A stretch of DNA of 41,802 nt from Fidelibacterota bacterium (lineage in GTDB: Bacteria; Fidelibacterota; UBA2242): the NCBI GenBank assembly GCA_016783665.1, contig JADHWC010000012.1, positions 1-41,802 of the forward strand, given 5' to 3'. Shown in pieces: positions 25,208 to 35,273 of the stretch. How positions within the stretch are numbered: position 1 is the first letter of the stretch; each line of letters starts with the position of its first letter. The position numbers were made by a program, and so were the translations under genes. The notes beneath the pieces are model-generated. The model was not told where the DNA came from. It was given only the letters and a program-made list of their open reading frames with translations, and did no database searches.

Positions 25208-26359
25208 ATGATAACTATTTCAGACTCATTAGTTAAAGAAATTAAAACTGCCCGAAGATGGTTGCACAGGCATCCGGAAATCTCATATGAAGAATATCAG
25301 ACCACTGAATTTATTGCTAATACACTCGCCTCATGGAATGTTGAATTCCATCGTTTTAATTCTCTTAAAACCGGCGGATGGGCCGATATAGGAAGGAATG
25401 ATAAAAATATTTTGGGTTTCAGAGCAGATATTGATGGACTTCCAATCACGGAAAACGCTAAACATTCCGTTAGATCAAAACATGACGGCGTTATGCATGC
25501 CTGTGGACACGATTACCATACAGCGCTAGGTTTGGGATTAATACGATATTTCTTAAAACATTCGGATAATCTTAATGGAAAACTTCGTGTTATTTTTCAA
25601 CCTGCCGAAGAAACGACCCCGGATGGCGCTTCTTTCGTATGTAAAGAATCAATTTTCAAAAGTATGTCCGGGATTTTCGCTGTTCATGTTGATCCTGAAT
25701 TGAATATCGGACAATTCTCGATAAAAAATGGTCAATCTTGCGCTTCTTCCACGCTTATAAAACTCACATTTAACGGTCCTGGAGGACATACATCACGACC
25801 CCATAAAACTGTTGATTTGATCAGTGTAACTGCCCAGTATATAGTGCAGTTACAAGGATATCTTAAATCAATTATTAACAGCAGCGACGACTTCATACTT
25901 GTATTTGGAAATATCCATGGTGGCAGTTATCATAACGTTATACCTTCGAAAATTTCATTGGTCGGCACACTTCGAAATTTTGATAATAATGTTCTTAAAC
26001 AATTACTCGAAGAAATTCGTAAATTCAGCGAACATTTTGAGACAATATACGGTCCTAAAATATCCGTAGATTTTCCAAATAGTACACCAGCAATCGTAAA
26101 TGACTCTAAAATGTTTGATAAGTTCATAAATTTTAGCAAGTCCAATGGTTATAGTAAAAATGTCATAATATTAGAAAACCCAGCCGTTGGTGCTGATGAT
26201 TTTTCTTACTATTTGAAAAATATTCCCGGTCTTTATTTTCGAGTTGGAGCAGAAGGAAGCGGTTCTTCACATAGTAGTGAATTTATATTAAACGAAAATT
26301 TATTAAAGCCTGCTACTGAATTTATAATCAACTATGTTTTATCCTACTTTAAAAAATAA
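25208..26359 (+). CDS. M20-family amidohydrolase (N-acyl amino acid or aminobenzoyl type)
   Basis: A 383-residue zinc amidohydrolase of the M20D group. The metal-site residues are visible: MHACGHDYH (C99, H101), QPAEET (E134, E135), AVH (H160) and the C-terminal segment around SSHSSEF. FRADIDGLPI and the dimerisation-lid GPGGHTSRP are typical. Group members release amino acids from N-acyl or N-acetyl precursors in the cytoplasm; no signal peptide is seen. It follows purL by 11 bases and is probably co-transcribed with it. The substrate cannot be assigned from sequence. Confidence 0.9.
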   Translation: MITISDSLVKEIKTARRWLHRHPEISYEEYQTTEFIANTLASWNVEFHRFNSLKTGGWADIGRNDKNILGFRADIDGLPITENAKHSVRSKHDGVMHACGHDYHTALGLGLIRYFLKHSDNLNGKLRVIFQPAEETTPDGASFVCKESIFKSMSGIFAVHVDPELNIGQFSIKNGQSCASSTLIKLTFNGPGGHTSRPHKTVDLISVTAQYIVQLQGYLKSIINSSDDFILVFGNIHGGSYHNVIPSKISLVGTLRNFDNNVLKQLLEEIRKFSEHFETIYGPKISVDFPNSTPAIVNDSKMFDKFINFSKSNGYSKNVIILENPAVGADDFSYYLKNIPGLYFRVGAEGSGSSHSSEFILNENLLKPATEFIINYVLSYFKK

Positions 26360-26414
26360 TATTAAAAACCATAACATTGTGAATTATTGAAATTGGCATA
26401 ATATTAAAAGCCAT
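26356..26414. repeat. short direct repeat after the M20 gene
   Basis: ATAATATTAAAAACCAT (26356-26372) and ATAATATTAAAAGCCAT (26398-26414) differ at one base and start 42 bases apart. They begin at the 3' end of the M20 gene. No function is visible. The remaining gap to 26555 is AT-rich without a gene. Confidence 0.45.
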
Positions 26415-26555
26415 GGGACGGTTTAAGCAAAAAAGGCGACTGCAAATCACCGACACAATATTACACATAAGATATATTATGTAAACTTATGAAAATATTT
26501 ATATGATAACTGTTTGATGCCACCCTCCTTCACTTCTGCTTATATTTATTGTAAT

Positions 26556-28973
26556 CTATTTTACGACAAAACTTACGATACGGTTCTTTATGACAAATTG
26601 TTTTACGATAGTTTTGCCTTCAAGGAATCGTTGAACATTTTTAAGTTTCATTGCTTCTGAAATGCAAACATCATCCTCCGAATCCCTGCAGATATCAAAG
26701 GTGCCACGAACTTTTCCGTTTATCTGCACAGCTATTTTTACACTATCTTCAACAAGATACTTGTCTTCATATTCCGGAAACTTTGCATATGCCAATTCAT
26801 TCGTATTACCTATATTCTTCCATATTTCCTCGGTGATATGTGGTGCATATGGGTTTAATAATTGTAAAAATGCCTCTAATGATGATTTTGGCTTTGTTTT
26901 CAGTTTACTGAATTCATTGATAAATATCATAAACTGTGATATCGCTGTATTAAAACGTAAATTTTCTGTATCCTCAGTTACCTTATAAATCATTTTATTT
27001 AATAATATTAAAGTCTTCAAATCTGGTTTTATATCTTCGATATCTGCATTTAATTGTCCATTACTATCTAAAATCAGATTCCATATACGGTTTAAAAGCC
27101 GATGAATTCCGTCAATACTGGAAGTACTCCAGGGTTTAGTGCGTGTTAGCGGACCCATAAACATTTCATACATTCGAAATGTATCGGCACCAAATTGATA
27201 AATAATTTCATCAGGATTGATGACATTACCGCGTGATTTGCTCATTTTTTCACCATCTTCACCGAGAATCATTCCCTGGTTGACTAATTTCATAAAGGGT
27301 TCGGTAGTACTAACAAGACCTAAATCATAAAGAACTTTATGCCAGAAACGTGCATATAAAAGATGTAAAACTGCATGCTCGGCGCCGCCGACATATAAAT
27401 CTACCGGCATCCAGTATTTCTCTTTTTCTTTATCCCAGGCTTTAATATTGTTTTCAGGATCAATATATCGTAAATAATACCAGCAGGAACCTGCCCATTG
27501 GGGCATCGTATTGGTTTCATAATGGAACCTCTCCCCTGTTTCAGGATCGGTGTGATTGATCCACTCTTCGATATTTGACAAAGGAGATTCTCCGGTTCCG
27601 CTGGGTTCAAAATTTTCCAGTTCCGGTAATTCAAGCGGTAATTGATCATCTTCTAATAATATAACATCGCCATTGTCATTAAATTTCAATGGAAACGGCT
27701 CCCCCCAATATCGCTGTCTTGAAAATACCCAATCGTGTAATTTGTATCGGATAGCTGCTTTACCGACATGATTATTTTCTAACCACTGAATGATTTTCCT
27801 TTTTGCATCGTCAACATTTAAGCCATTCAAAATACCGGAATTCACCAGGGTTCCGTCACCTGTCCAGGCTTCCTTTGTGATATCTCCGCCGGAAATTACT
27901 TCAATTATATCAAAACCGAACTTCTTTGCAAACTCCCAGTCTCTCTGATCATGTCCAGGAACTGCCATAATTGCACCGGTTCCATAAGAAATGAGTACAT
28001 AATCGGATGTCCAGACGGAAATTTTCTGATCATTTACAGGATTAATGGCATACATTCCGGTAAAAACGCCTGATTTTTCCTTTGCTAGATCGGTGCGGTC
28101 AAGATCACTTTTCACCACCGCTTTATCTCTATACGCTTTAACTGAATTCCGGTAAGACTCAGGAACAAGTTCATCAAGTGCTGGATGTTCCGGTGCAACG
28201 ACCATATATGTTGCTCCAAAAAGTGTATCAGGACGGGTTGTGAATACTTTAAGTGATTTATCCGTTCCAGCTATTTTAAAATCAACATCGGCGCCTTCAG
28301 AACGACCTATCCAGTTTCGCTGCATCTCCTTTATGCTATCCGGGAAATCTACAAGTTCCAAATCATTTAATAATCGGTCGGCGTAAGCGGTAATTTTTAA
28401 TATCCACTGACGCATAGGTAAGCGGATTATAGGATATTCGCCCCGTTCCGATTTACCATTGATAATTTCTTCGTTCGCCAGAACCGTTTTCAATTCCGGG
28501 CACCAGTTCACCGGCACTTCAGCCTGGTACACCAATCCTTTTTTGTAAAGTTGCAGAAAAATCCATTGCGTCCATTTATAATATTTTGGATCGGTAGTGT
28601 TCACTTCCCGATCCCAGTCATAGGAAAATCCAAAAGATTTTATCTGACGGCGAAACGTCTTTATATTATTTTCTGTTGTAATTTTAGGATGTGTATCGGT
28701 TTCTAATGCATAATTTTCAGCCGGCAGTCCAAATGCATCCCAACCCATCGGATGAAGAACATTAAATCCCTTCTTTCGTTTGAAACGTGCAACGATATCG
28801 GTTGCAATGTACCCTTCGGGATGTCCAACATGCAACCCGACGCCCGAAGGATACGGAAACATATCAAGTACGTAGTACTTTGGTTTATCGGAAAAATCTT
28901 CCGCTTTGAATGTTTTATTCTCTTCCCAGTGTTTCTGCCACTTCTGCTCGATTTCCTTAAATGGATAGCTCAT
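26556..28973 (-). CDS. leuS: leucyl-tRNA synthetase
   Basis: Charges tRNA-Leu. The 805-residue class I synthetase has [16 protein letters not shown] with the HIGH-type HVGH at 48-51, an editing (CP1) domain with [20 protein letters not shown] and [25 protein letters not shown] near residue 574, and an anticodon-binding C-terminus ending with a [10 protein letters not shown] segment. Length and motif order are normal for bacteria. It stands alone on the minus strand, 113 bases downstream of the AT-rich gap after asnA. Confidence 0.97.
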   Translation of the reverse strand: MSYPFKEIEQKWQKHWEENKTFKAEDFSDKPKYYVLDMFPYPSGVGLHVGHPEGYIATDIVARFKRKKGFNVLHPMGWDAFGLPAENYALETDTHPKITTENNIKTFRRQIKSFGFSYDWDREVNTTDPKYYKWTQWIFLQLYKKGLVYQAEVPVNWCPELKTVLANEEIINGKSERGEYPIIRLPMRQWILKITAYADRLLNDLELVDFPDSIKEMQRNWIGRSEGADVDFKIAGTDKSLKVFTTRPDTLFGATYMVVAPEHPALDELVPESYRNSVKAYRDKAVVKSDLDRTDLAKEKSGVFTGMYAINPVNDQKISVWTSDYVLISYGTGAIMAVPGHDQRDWEFAKKFGFDIIEVISGGDITKEAWTGDGTLVNSGILNGLNVDDAKRKIIQWLENNHVGKAAIRYKLHDWVFSRQRYWGEPFPLKFNDNGDVILLEDDQLPLELPELENFEPSGTGESPLSNIEEWINHTDPETGERFHYETNTMPQWAGSCWYYLRYIDPENNIKAWDKEKEKYWMPVDLYVGGAEHAVLHLLYARFWHKVLYDLGLVSTTEPFMKLVNQGMILGEDGEKMSKSRGNVINPDEIIYQFGADTFRMYEMFMGPLTRTKPWSTSSIDGIHRLLNRIWNLILDSNGQLNADIEDIKPDLKTLILLNKMIYKVTEDTENLRFNTAISQFMIFINEFSKLKTKPKSSLEAFLQLLNPYAPHITEEIWKNIGNTNELAYAKFPEYEDKYLVEDSVKIAVQINGKVRGTFDICRDSEDDVCISEAMKLKNVQRFLEGKTIVKQFVIKNRIVSFVVK

Positions 28974-29086
28974 CTTCTAAAAATCCTTTTTAATCACACA
29001 CTATTAAATATCAAAGTTGAATTGTAAATGATAGTTCTGTTAAAAACAAGAAAAAATATAGTATTATTCATCAAATTTATAGTTGA

Positions 29087-30145
29087 TTACAACAAGGAAA
29101 CATTATTTTTCTTACACTTTTCGATCATGTCCTTTGACCATATGCTCGATTGGACTTCTCCGATATGTACCTTTCTCAAGAAAAACATACAAAGTCTCGA
29201 CTGACCTATTCCTCCACCGATAGATAGTGGTAAATCGTTATTCATAATTCTTTTATGGAAATATTGATCAAGTTTATATTGTTCATTTTTGTATTCTAAT
29301 TGTCGTAAAAGCGCTTTCTTATCAACCCGGATTCCCATTGAAGACAATTCCATGGCGCAATCCAATATCGGATACCAGACTAAAATATCGCCGTTCAGAC
29401 CTTTTTTCCCGTTACCAGTTTCTGTTGACCAGTCATCATAATCAGCGGCTCTTTCATCGTGAGGCTTGCCATTTTTCAGAGGAGCGCCGATTCCTATAAT
29501 AAACACCGCTTTTTTTTCTTTGCAAATCACATTCTCTCTTTCACAAGGTGACAATTCGGGATACATTTCTTCCAACTCTTCCGAATGAATAAAGAATATT
29601 TCGTTTGGGAGGATCACATCGGGAATCTGATGATATTTTTTGCAGACGTTTCGCTCGGTTTTAACGATTACCTTGTATATTTTTTTTACAATATATTTTA
29701 ATACATTAAGGTTTCGCTCATTTTTGGCGATAATCCGCTCCCAGTCCCATTGATCCACATAAATTGAGTGAAGATTGTCAAGATATTGTTCATCCGGGCG
29801 AATGGCGTTCATGTCAGTATAAAGACCTTCTCCGCTTATAAATCCATAGTCCTTTAACGCTTTTCTTTTCCATTTTGCCAGCGATTGAACAATTTCAGCT
29901 CGCTGTGCCGTTGCTTTAATAGAAAAATTTACCGGCTTTTCGGTACCGCTTAGATAATCGTTAATGCCGGTTTCTTCCAACACTGCTATCGGAGCTGATA
30001 CTCTTTGCAGGTTCATTTCCCTGGCAAAATTATCCTGAAAGTAATCCTTGATAAATTTGATTGCTTTTTCGGTTTCCCTGATATCAAGATTGCCCCGGAA
30101 GTCATCAGGAATCGTTAATTTAACATTTTGAAATTCTTCGACCAT
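29087..30145 (-). CDS. asnA: aspartate-ammonia ligase (asparagine synthetase A)
   Basis: Makes asparagine from aspartate, ammonia and ATP. The 352-residue protein is a class II synthetase-like AsnA, with FSIKATAQRAEIVQSLAKWK, GFISGEGLYTDMNAIRPDE, LDNLHSIYVDQWDWE and the C-terminal SIGGGIGQSRLCMFFL ATP-binding segment. Length matches the family (about 330-350). It is the last gene of a minus-strand run after DUF402, MntP and RmuC, but a 94-base gap suggests it may have its own promoter; TATAAT is present just before the ATG and TATATATAAT about 20 bases earlier. Confidence 0.95.
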   Translation of the reverse strand: MVEEFQNVKLTIPDDFRGNLDIRETEKAIKFIKDYFQDNFAREMNLQRVSAPIAVLEETGINDYLSGTEKPVNFSIKATAQRAEIVQSLAKWKRKALKDYGFISGEGLYTDMNAIRPDEQYLDNLHSIYVDQWDWERIIAKNERNLNVLKYIVKKIYKVIVKTERNVCKKYHQIPDVILPNEIFFIHSEELEEMYPELSPCERENVICKEKKAVFIIGIGAPLKNGKPHDERAADYDDWSTETGNGKKGLNGDILVWYPILDCAMELSSMGIRVDKKALLRQLEYKNEQYKLDQYFHKRIMNNDLPLSIGGGIGQSRLCMFFLRKVHIGEVQSSIWSKDMIEKCKKNNVSLL

Positions 30146-30239
30146 ATTATACCATAAAATTATATATACTAATTAGTTAACAATATTTACAAATAACGGG
30201 AAGTAATTTATAACTTAATATCTTATTATTCACAATAAT

Positions 30240-30707
30240 TTATAGTGTTTCAATCAATATCTTATCTGTCTCGAGAATAATTTGAGGATATTCACGAAGT
30301 ATATATTCTTTGTTTCGATAGATGTATTTTTTTATCTCTAAATCAGTACCTTCAGGTATTTCGTCCTCATCAAGCACTTCAACAATACCTTTAGGTGATA
30401 TAAGAATATCCACTATTAAATCGCGCCATTCAAACTTATTATCCGAAAGAGTAATTCTATCGGCAATGTTAAAGTAATTTGCATAAATTTTCCTTCCCAT
30501 GTACCATTTATACAAAGTATATGGTCGGTCAACCCAGTAGAAAGCATAGGTGATCGCTCCTTCAGGCAGTTTCAAGTTCGATACTGTAAATGATTTTTCA
30601 AGGACATACTTGAGGATTCCAAATTGATAATCCGTGTAAATTAATTCACACTCGAAAATCCGCTTCCCTCCTGCCAGAAGATATTTTATTTCCAAACACT
30701 TATTCAT
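30240..30707 (-). CDS. DUF402 family protein
   Basis: A 155-residue cytoplasmic protein of the DUF402 family. The conserved acidic patch is present: WRDLIVDILISPKGIVEVLD followed by EDEIPEGTD, with YFNIAD and the aromatic WYMGRK before it. Family members include the Gram-positive nucleoside tri/diphosphatase Ntdp (YgaC) and the archaeal RNA-binding FAU-1 domain, so nucleotide or RNA 5'-end chemistry is plausible but not proven here. It lies 20 bases after mntP and is probably the last tightly spaced gene of the rmuC-mntP unit. Confidence 0.8.
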   Translation of the reverse strand: MNKCLEIKYLLAGGKRIFECELIYTDYQFGILKYVLEKSFTVSNLKLPEGAITYAFYWVDRPYTLYKWYMGRKIYANYFNIADRITLSDNKFEWRDLIVDILISPKGIVEVLDEDEIPEGTDLEIKKYIYRNKEYILREYPQIILETDKILIETL

Positions 30708-30727
30708 TTTATACCGGACTTTTCAAA

Positions 30728-31288
30728 TTAAAAATACAGGTGTTCAATAAGTATCTTGATTCCGATTCCAATCAGAACGATTCCGCCAAAGATCTCAAAT
30801 CTTCTCCCAAAATAGCATCCCAGTTTGTGACCAATTAATAGTCCAATGGCCGAAATGAAAAAAGTAATTAATCCGATAATTAACACGGGAGTGATAATAT
30901 TCAATTGTAAAAATGCAAATGTAACGCCTACGGCTAATGCGTCGATACTCGTCGCAATAGAGAGCATAAACAGAGTTTTGATATCTGATGGATCTACAAT
31001 CGTTTCGCACTCTTTCATTGTAATTGCATTATAAATCATACGGCTGCCGATTATGGATAATAAGCCGAAAGCGATCCAATGATCAAACTGTTCGATATAT
31101 ACACTAAATATTCTGCCGGCAAACCACCCGAATATCGGCATTATTGCCTGAAACATACCGAATGAAAGCGCTATTTTCAGAGCTTTCCACCGTTTTGGCT
31201 GAAGGATTGTAAATCCACAGGTGATCGATACGGCAAATGCATCCATAGCCAATCCCACTGCGATAAAGAAGATTGTTATGAAATCCAT
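30728..31288 (-). CDS. mntP: MntP-family manganese efflux pump
   Basis: A 186-residue inner-membrane protein with six predicted helices in two inverted halves. Each half holds the metal-site Asp: D16 in GLAMDAFAVSITCGF and the matching Asp in ATSIDALAVGVTFAF. The glycine-rich final helix GGIVLIGIGIKILIEHLYF is also typical. It exports excess Mn2+. It starts three bases after the rmuC stop, so expression is tied to that gene. I see no space for a yybP-ykoY manganese riboswitch directly before it. Confidence 0.92.
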   Translation of the reverse strand: MDFITIFFIAVGLAMDAFAVSITCGFTILQPKRWKALKIALSFGMFQAIMPIFGWFAGRIFSVYIEQFDHWIAFGLLSIIGSRMIYNAITMKECETIVDPSDIKTLFMLSIATSIDALAVGVTFAFLQLNIITPVLIIGLITFFISAIGLLIGHKLGCYFGRRFEIFGGIVLIGIGIKILIEHLYF

Positions 31289-31291
31289 TGA

Positions 31292-32593
31292 TTATTTTTC
31301 CTGGTTCGGATCTTCTATCTGAAGAATACTTCCGTTTTCGATTAATTTCTCTTCCTGAAGATCAACTTTAGCGATCTTATCAAAAGAGCTTGAAATCTTT
31401 TTCGTGGATGTATGGATCTCTTTTACATCCTTTTGAACCGTATCGATATGGGTTGACAGTTTATCCCAGCGTACGCGGTAACGCTTGAAATCTTCTGATA
31501 GTTTTATTATTTCCTGTTGAATAATATCGGCAAATTTACGTCTTTCGATATCGTTTAAAACATTCTGAAGTGTATTCAATACAGCCATAAAAGTCGTCGG
31601 TGATGTTATCCATATATGTCTTTTTTGAGCATAACCGACCAGATCTTCATGATAAGCATATAACTCAGCAAATACTGCCTCTGCCGGCAGGAACATCACG
31701 GCATGGTTAGCTGTCTCTCCCGGAATTATATATTTATCTGCAATATCATCAATTTGTTTTTTAATATCCTGTTTAAATAATTTTTCCGCCTGTTTACGAT
31801 CAGCTTCCAGTATTGTCTTGTCTAACATACGTTTATAGTTTTCAAGAGGAAATTTTGAATCGATCGGTACATTTCCGGTCGGTTCGGGAGCAAAGAGCAT
31901 GGCGTCGACAGTTTTTCCGTTGCTTAAAGTATATTGTGTTTTAAAAACCTTATCGTTTTTCTGCCCGAATACCGCGTATAAAATCTGATTTAGCTGGACT
32001 TCACCAAAAACACCGCGACTTTTTTTATCAGTCAGAATATCCTGTAATGATACGACATTTGTTGAAAGACTGTCTATTTTTTTCTGTGCTTCGTCGATTT
32101 TTGCCAAACGTTCTATCACACTGCTAAATGTTTCATTGGTCTTTTTGAAACCTTCGCTCAGGTTTTCCTGAACTTTCGTATTAATGGCGTCAAGACTTGT
32201 TTCAACTTTCAAAATAAGTTTATCAAAATCCTTCGTAAGTCCCTTCTGAAAAACATCTTTAAAACTATTTAAGTCTTCGGTGGTACTTTTACTGGATTCA
32301 CTCAGCGCTTTCGTCAGATCGGTCTTGAATATGCCAAATTTCTCGATTAATTCCTGAATCTGAGCCATTATTCTCTGAGTAAAATCGGTAAATTGTTTTT
32401 GAACTGATTCCGCTATCTTCGCCTGTAAGAGATCAGGAAATAGCAGCAATTTTGATTCAAAAGACAGCGTTTTATCTTTCAACTCATTTAATATTTCAAC
32501 ATCCCTGGCACTTGATTTTTTCGCTAACTGTCGAATAACAATCACTTGCAGCAGGAGAATAAATAAGCCAATTATGATTATGATGATTTCCAT
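31292..32593 (-). CDS. rmuC: DNA recombination protein RmuC
   Basis: The 433-residue protein has an N-terminal membrane anchor (residues 2-22, MEIIIIIIGLFILLLQVIVI), a long coiled coil to about residue 190, then the RmuC nuclease-like domain with SRGVFGEVQLNQIL, VDAMLFAPEPTGNVPIDSKF, ETANHAVMFLPAEAVFAELY and ITSPTTFMAVLNTL. A second coiled-coil tail closes it. In Escherichia coli the family limits inversions between short repeats, presumably by cutting DNA structures. It heads a minus-strand unit with mntP and a DUF402 gene. Confidence 0.94.
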   Translation of the reverse strand: MEIIIIIIGLFILLLQVIVIRQLAKKSSARDVEILNELKDKTLSFESKLLLFPDLLQAKIAESVQKQFTDFTQRIMAQIQELIEKFGIFKTDLTKALSESSKSTTEDLNSFKDVFQKGLTKDFDKLILKVETSLDAINTKVQENLSEGFKKTNETFSSVIERLAKIDEAQKKIDSLSTNVVSLQDILTDKKSRGVFGEVQLNQILYAVFGQKNDKVFKTQYTLSNGKTVDAMLFAPEPTGNVPIDSKFPLENYKRMLDKTILEADRKQAEKLFKQDIKKQIDDIADKYIIPGETANHAVMFLPAEAVFAELYAYHEDLVGYAQKRHIWITSPTTFMAVLNTLQNVLNDIERRKFADIIQQEIIKLSEDFKRYRVRWDKLSTHIDTVQKDVKEIHTSTKKISSSFDKIAKVDLQEEKLIENGSILQIEDPNQEK

Positions 32594-32702
32594 TTATATT
32601 CCTTCATTTCAATTTTCCTGACGATAAGATAACATTATTTTTACATAAAGTATATAAGACCGACTTTTATTGCATTGACTTAAAGTACAGTCTTCTCGAG
32701 AA

Positions 32703-33011
32703 TTATTTTAATGAGTCAATCAACCATGAATGATATCTGTCGTCAACGTCGCTGCATTCAAGCGCCAATATTTCCGGGACCTCATAGGGATGCAGCGATT
32801 TTATTTCTTTTTTCAATTTGTCAAACAGACCGCGTTTCGTTTTGATCAGGCAGAGAAACTCCTGCTCTTCCTCGATATTATTTTTCCAGCGATATATACT
32901 TGTCATGGGTCCCAATATTTGAACGCATGCCGCTAATTTCTTTTCAACTAAATGTTTTGAAATCTTTAATGCATTAGCATGTGAATCAACGGAAATAAAT
33001 ACTTGATACAT
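32703..33011 (-). CDS. cutA: CutA1 divalent-cation tolerance protein
   Basis: The 102-residue protein matches CutA1 throughout: VEKKLAACVQILGP, SIYRWKNNIEEEQEFLCLIK, LHPYEVPEILAL and the closing YHSWLIDSLK. CutA1 is a very stable trimer of ferredoxin-like fold, linked to copper and other divalent-metal tolerance; its exact biochemical role is debated. It stands alone, 109 bases upstream of rmuC. Near an MntP exporter this gives a weak metal-handling theme. Confidence 0.94.
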   Translation of the reverse strand: MYQVFISVDSHANALKISKHLVEKKLAACVQILGPMTSIYRWKNNIEEEQEFLCLIKTKRGLFDKLKKEIKSLHPYEVPEILALECSDVDDRYHSWLIDSLK

Positions 33012-33254
33012 CTTATGTTTTTACCCTTTTGTCATATAATAATTAGAAAAATATTGTTGCTCTGATTAAAAATTTACTTCCGCCGGCTTCATTTTCATCG
33101 CCGGTTGAAAAAAATTAGTCCTAAAACAAAATATTTTTTCAAATGAAACTCCTCAAATGTCATTTAATTACGCTGATGTTAAAATTTATAAAACTGAACG
33201 AATAATTAAAGCAAATAATAAAGATTTTGATTAAAATGTAGTTTGTGGTTTATA

Positions 33255-34427
33255 TTAAAATACATTTGATTTTTTACAAGTATGCTTTCCGGCAATTGTA
33301 TATTTAATTGCGTCGATGAGACAAACATTCAAGCACCTGGTACAGCTGAAACAATCAGCCTGAATTTTCTTTTTCTCGACTTTTGCTTTCGCCGAATCCA
33401 AAGGACATGCCCGAATACAGGCGCCACACTTTGTACAAAGATCATGGTCAATCCTGACGGAAAAAATACTTAACCTTTCAAAAATCCAGGAAATAAATCC
33501 AAATGGACAAATAAATTGGCAAAGGGAACGATAAAACCCAAAAGAGACTATTAGAAAAATAGCAACGGCAATTAAAATTGTATTTTCTTCTAAATCAAAA
33601 TTAAAAAGATTAAAAGGATTGATGTAATGATAAATAACCAGACCTTTACGACTACCAATTAATCCGAATAAAATCAATAGCATAATAATAAAAATAATTC
33701 CCCGAACTGTATTTGTAATCCAAAACGGTATTTTTTTCTTTTTTAATTTTTTCAGAACAGGAATGAAATAAATTAATTCCTGAAGAGCGCCAAAAGGACA
33801 AGCCCACCCACAGATGATTTTACTACCAACAACTGCAAGCAAAAGGAAAAACAGGAATGCGATAGTTTTGAAAAACGGATCCGGATATAGACCAGCAATT
33901 GTTTTGAACAATTTTACAGCACTCTCCATGGGATTCGGAGATTTACCAAAAGCAAAACCACAAAATATTACTGTGATTATGAGCGTCATTAAATACGGCA
34001 AGTTCGGATACCAATGTTTTTTCTGCCTGATATCGGAATTATCCGGTCTTCCAAGTCTGACAAGGTAAATCAGGGCTCCTAATACGAGCGCTGCAAAAAT
34101 ATAATACTTGATCATTGTGTCTTCATGAGAGAGCAAATGTTCTACCGCGTGTTGCAGCTCTTCTTCGGTTATTCCCAATTCCCGCAGCGATAATTTTTTG
34201 GATACCTCAATATCAAGCTTCAGCTCCTTTGCGAAAGCCTTTCCGGTAACACCCAGTGTCGGAGCAATATCGGCAATAGAATTATCCAGGTAAAAACTTT
34301 CCGCGCTTACCTCTTCCCTTTCAGGTTGAATTATTATGCCAATTAAAATAATAACAGCCATTGCTGCTAATGTTCCATAAAGCCACTGTATCTGCCTTTT
34401 TGATAACATTTTAAACCAGGTTCTCAT
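33255..34427 (-). CDS. NapH/CcoG-like membrane polyferredoxin
   Basis: A 390-residue inner-membrane iron-sulfur protein. The first helix (15-33) is followed by a periplasmic-looking insert (about 40-100, with APTLGVTGKAFAKEL and LSLRELGITEEEL), then five or so further helices. Two cytoplasmic-side CX3CP motifs, CGWACPFG (C206, C210) and CQFICPFG (C303, C307), are typical of NapH/NosR/RdxA proteins. Two 4Fe-4S motifs follow: C331/334/337/341 and C359/362/365/369; the second ends CL instead of the usual CP. Such proteins pass electrons from the quinone pool to exported reductases. No partner reductase lies beside it; the Tat-exported reductase-ferredoxin at 6702 is one candidate in the window, but this link is speculative. 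It is divergent from the tetR gene at 34666. Confidence 0.85.
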   Translation of the reverse strand: MRTWFKMLSKRQIQWLYGTLAAMAVIILIGIIIQPEREEVSAESFYLDNSIADIAPTLGVTGKAFAKELKLDIEVSKKLSLRELGITEEELQHAVEHLLSHEDTMIKYYIFAALVLGALIYLVRLGRPDNSDIRQKKHWYPNLPYLMTLIITVIFCGFAFGKSPNPMESAVKLFKTIAGLYPDPFFKTIAFLFFLLLAVVGSKIICGWACPFGALQELIYFIPVLKKLKKKKIPFWITNTVRGIIFIIMLLILFGLIGSRKGLVIYHYINPFNLFNFDLEENTILIAVAIFLIVSFGFYRSLCQFICPFGFISWIFERLSIFSVRIDHDLCTKCGACIRACPLDSAKAKVEKKKIQADCFSCTRCLNVCLIDAIKYTIAGKHTCKKSNVF

Positions 34428-34538
34428 ATTTACCTCACTGACTCATTATTTTTCACAATATTTTAAAATGAATTAACTATACTATAAAATCTATTAATTA
34501 ATTCCAATATCAAAAATGTTATTTGTAAAATATTAACC

Positions 34539-34568
34539 TGATTAATTCACGAGATCGTGAATTAATCA
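34539..34568. promoter_or_regulatory. large palindrome between the polyferredoxin and tetR genes
   Basis: TGATTAATTCACGA (34539-34552) and TCGTGAATTAATCA (34555-34568) are perfect inverted arms separated by GA. The element lies 97 bases before the tetR start and 111 bases before the divergent polyferredoxin start. No T-run follows on either strand, so an operator for the adjacent TetR-family protein is more likely than a terminator. A good -35 box, TTGACA, lies downstream at 34620-34625; no strong -10 is evident. Confidence 0.6.
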
Positions 34569-34647
34569 CCCTACGGGCCGCATGTCCTTTCTTCAGCGGA
34601 CTGCCGGGTTAAAAAACTCTTGACAAAAAATATTAATATAAGCAAAT

Positions 34648-34674
34648 TTCGACCGGAGGACGAATATGGTCGAA
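34648..34674 (+). promoter_or_regulatory. inverted repeat around the ribosome binding site of the second tetR gene
   Basis: TTCGACC (34648-34654) and GGTCGAA (34668-34674) bracket the strong site GGAGGA (34655-34660) and the ATG at 34666. Folded in RNA it would hide the ribosome binding site and start codon; as DNA it could be a repressor half-site pair. Seven pairs with a 13-base loop is modest, so this is tentative. Confidence 0.35.
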
Positions 34675-35262
34675 TATTACACAAAACAAAAATATGAAGA
34701 CAAAAAATACTTGATTATTTCAGTCGCAGAAAAGTTTTTCTCACGCTTTGGACTCAATAAAACCACAATGGATGAAATCGCAAAAGCCGCGCGAATAGGC
34801 AAAGCAACGCTTTATCATTATTTCGTCAGTAAAGAACATATCTTCGCCGAGGTGATTCAAAAAGAATCACGAGTATTGAAAAACAGGTTGAACGAAGCAA
34901 TAGAGGCAGCTAATAATCCAAAAGAGCAGATCAGGGCATATATTATCACAAGAATGAATTATCTAAATACTCTGGTAAATACTTACTCATTATTAACGGA
35001 TGAATATCTTGAACATTATGCTTGTGTTAAAAAGTTCAGGCTGGATTTTAATAAATATGAAATTCAAACTCTTGCATCTATCCTGCGTGACGGCGTTGGT
35101 CAAAAAGTATTTTCTACCATAAATGTAAATGATGTCGCAAAGGTGATAGGTATAGTTTTACGCGGGTTGGAAATTCCATTGCTGACTGAGGAAAAATCAG
35201 AAAATTTTGATGATGATTTAAATTTAATAACGGATACCATGCTTTATGGGATCTGTAAATAA
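34666..35262 (+). CDS. TetR/AcrR-family regulator of the lipid gene cluster
   Basis: A 198-residue protein with an N-terminal TetR helix-turn-helix (about residues 15-62: ISVAEKFFSRFGLNKTTMDE, then IAKAARIGKATLYHYFVSKE) and a helical C-terminal ligand domain. GGAGGA sits before the ATG. The patatin gene starts 11 bases after its stop, so it leads the plus-strand cluster of phospholipases, lipid kinase and serine palmitoyltransferase-like enzyme. It probably senses a lipid or acyl-CoA, by analogy with TetR proteins next to lipid genes. The palindrome at 34539-34568 is the best candidate operator. Confidence 0.88.
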   Translation: MVEYYTKQKYEDKKYLIISVAEKFFSRFGLNKTTMDEIAKAARIGKATLYHYFVSKEHIFAEVIQKESRVLKNRLNEAIEAANNPKEQIRAYIITRMNYLNTLVNTYSLLTDEYLEHYACVKKFRLDFNKYEIQTLASILRDGVGQKVFSTINVNDVAKVIGIVLRGLEIPLLTEEKSENFDDDLNLITDTMLYGICK

Positions 35263-35273
35263 TTATTATAATA

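Noticed and set aside
30650-31300. Manganese riboswitch before mntP
   Set aside because: mntP starts three bases after rmuC, leaving no room for a leader.
6702-34427. Direct operon link between the Tat reductase-ferredoxin and the NapH-like protein
   Set aside because: They are 25 kb apart with many unrelated genes between; kept only as a speculation.
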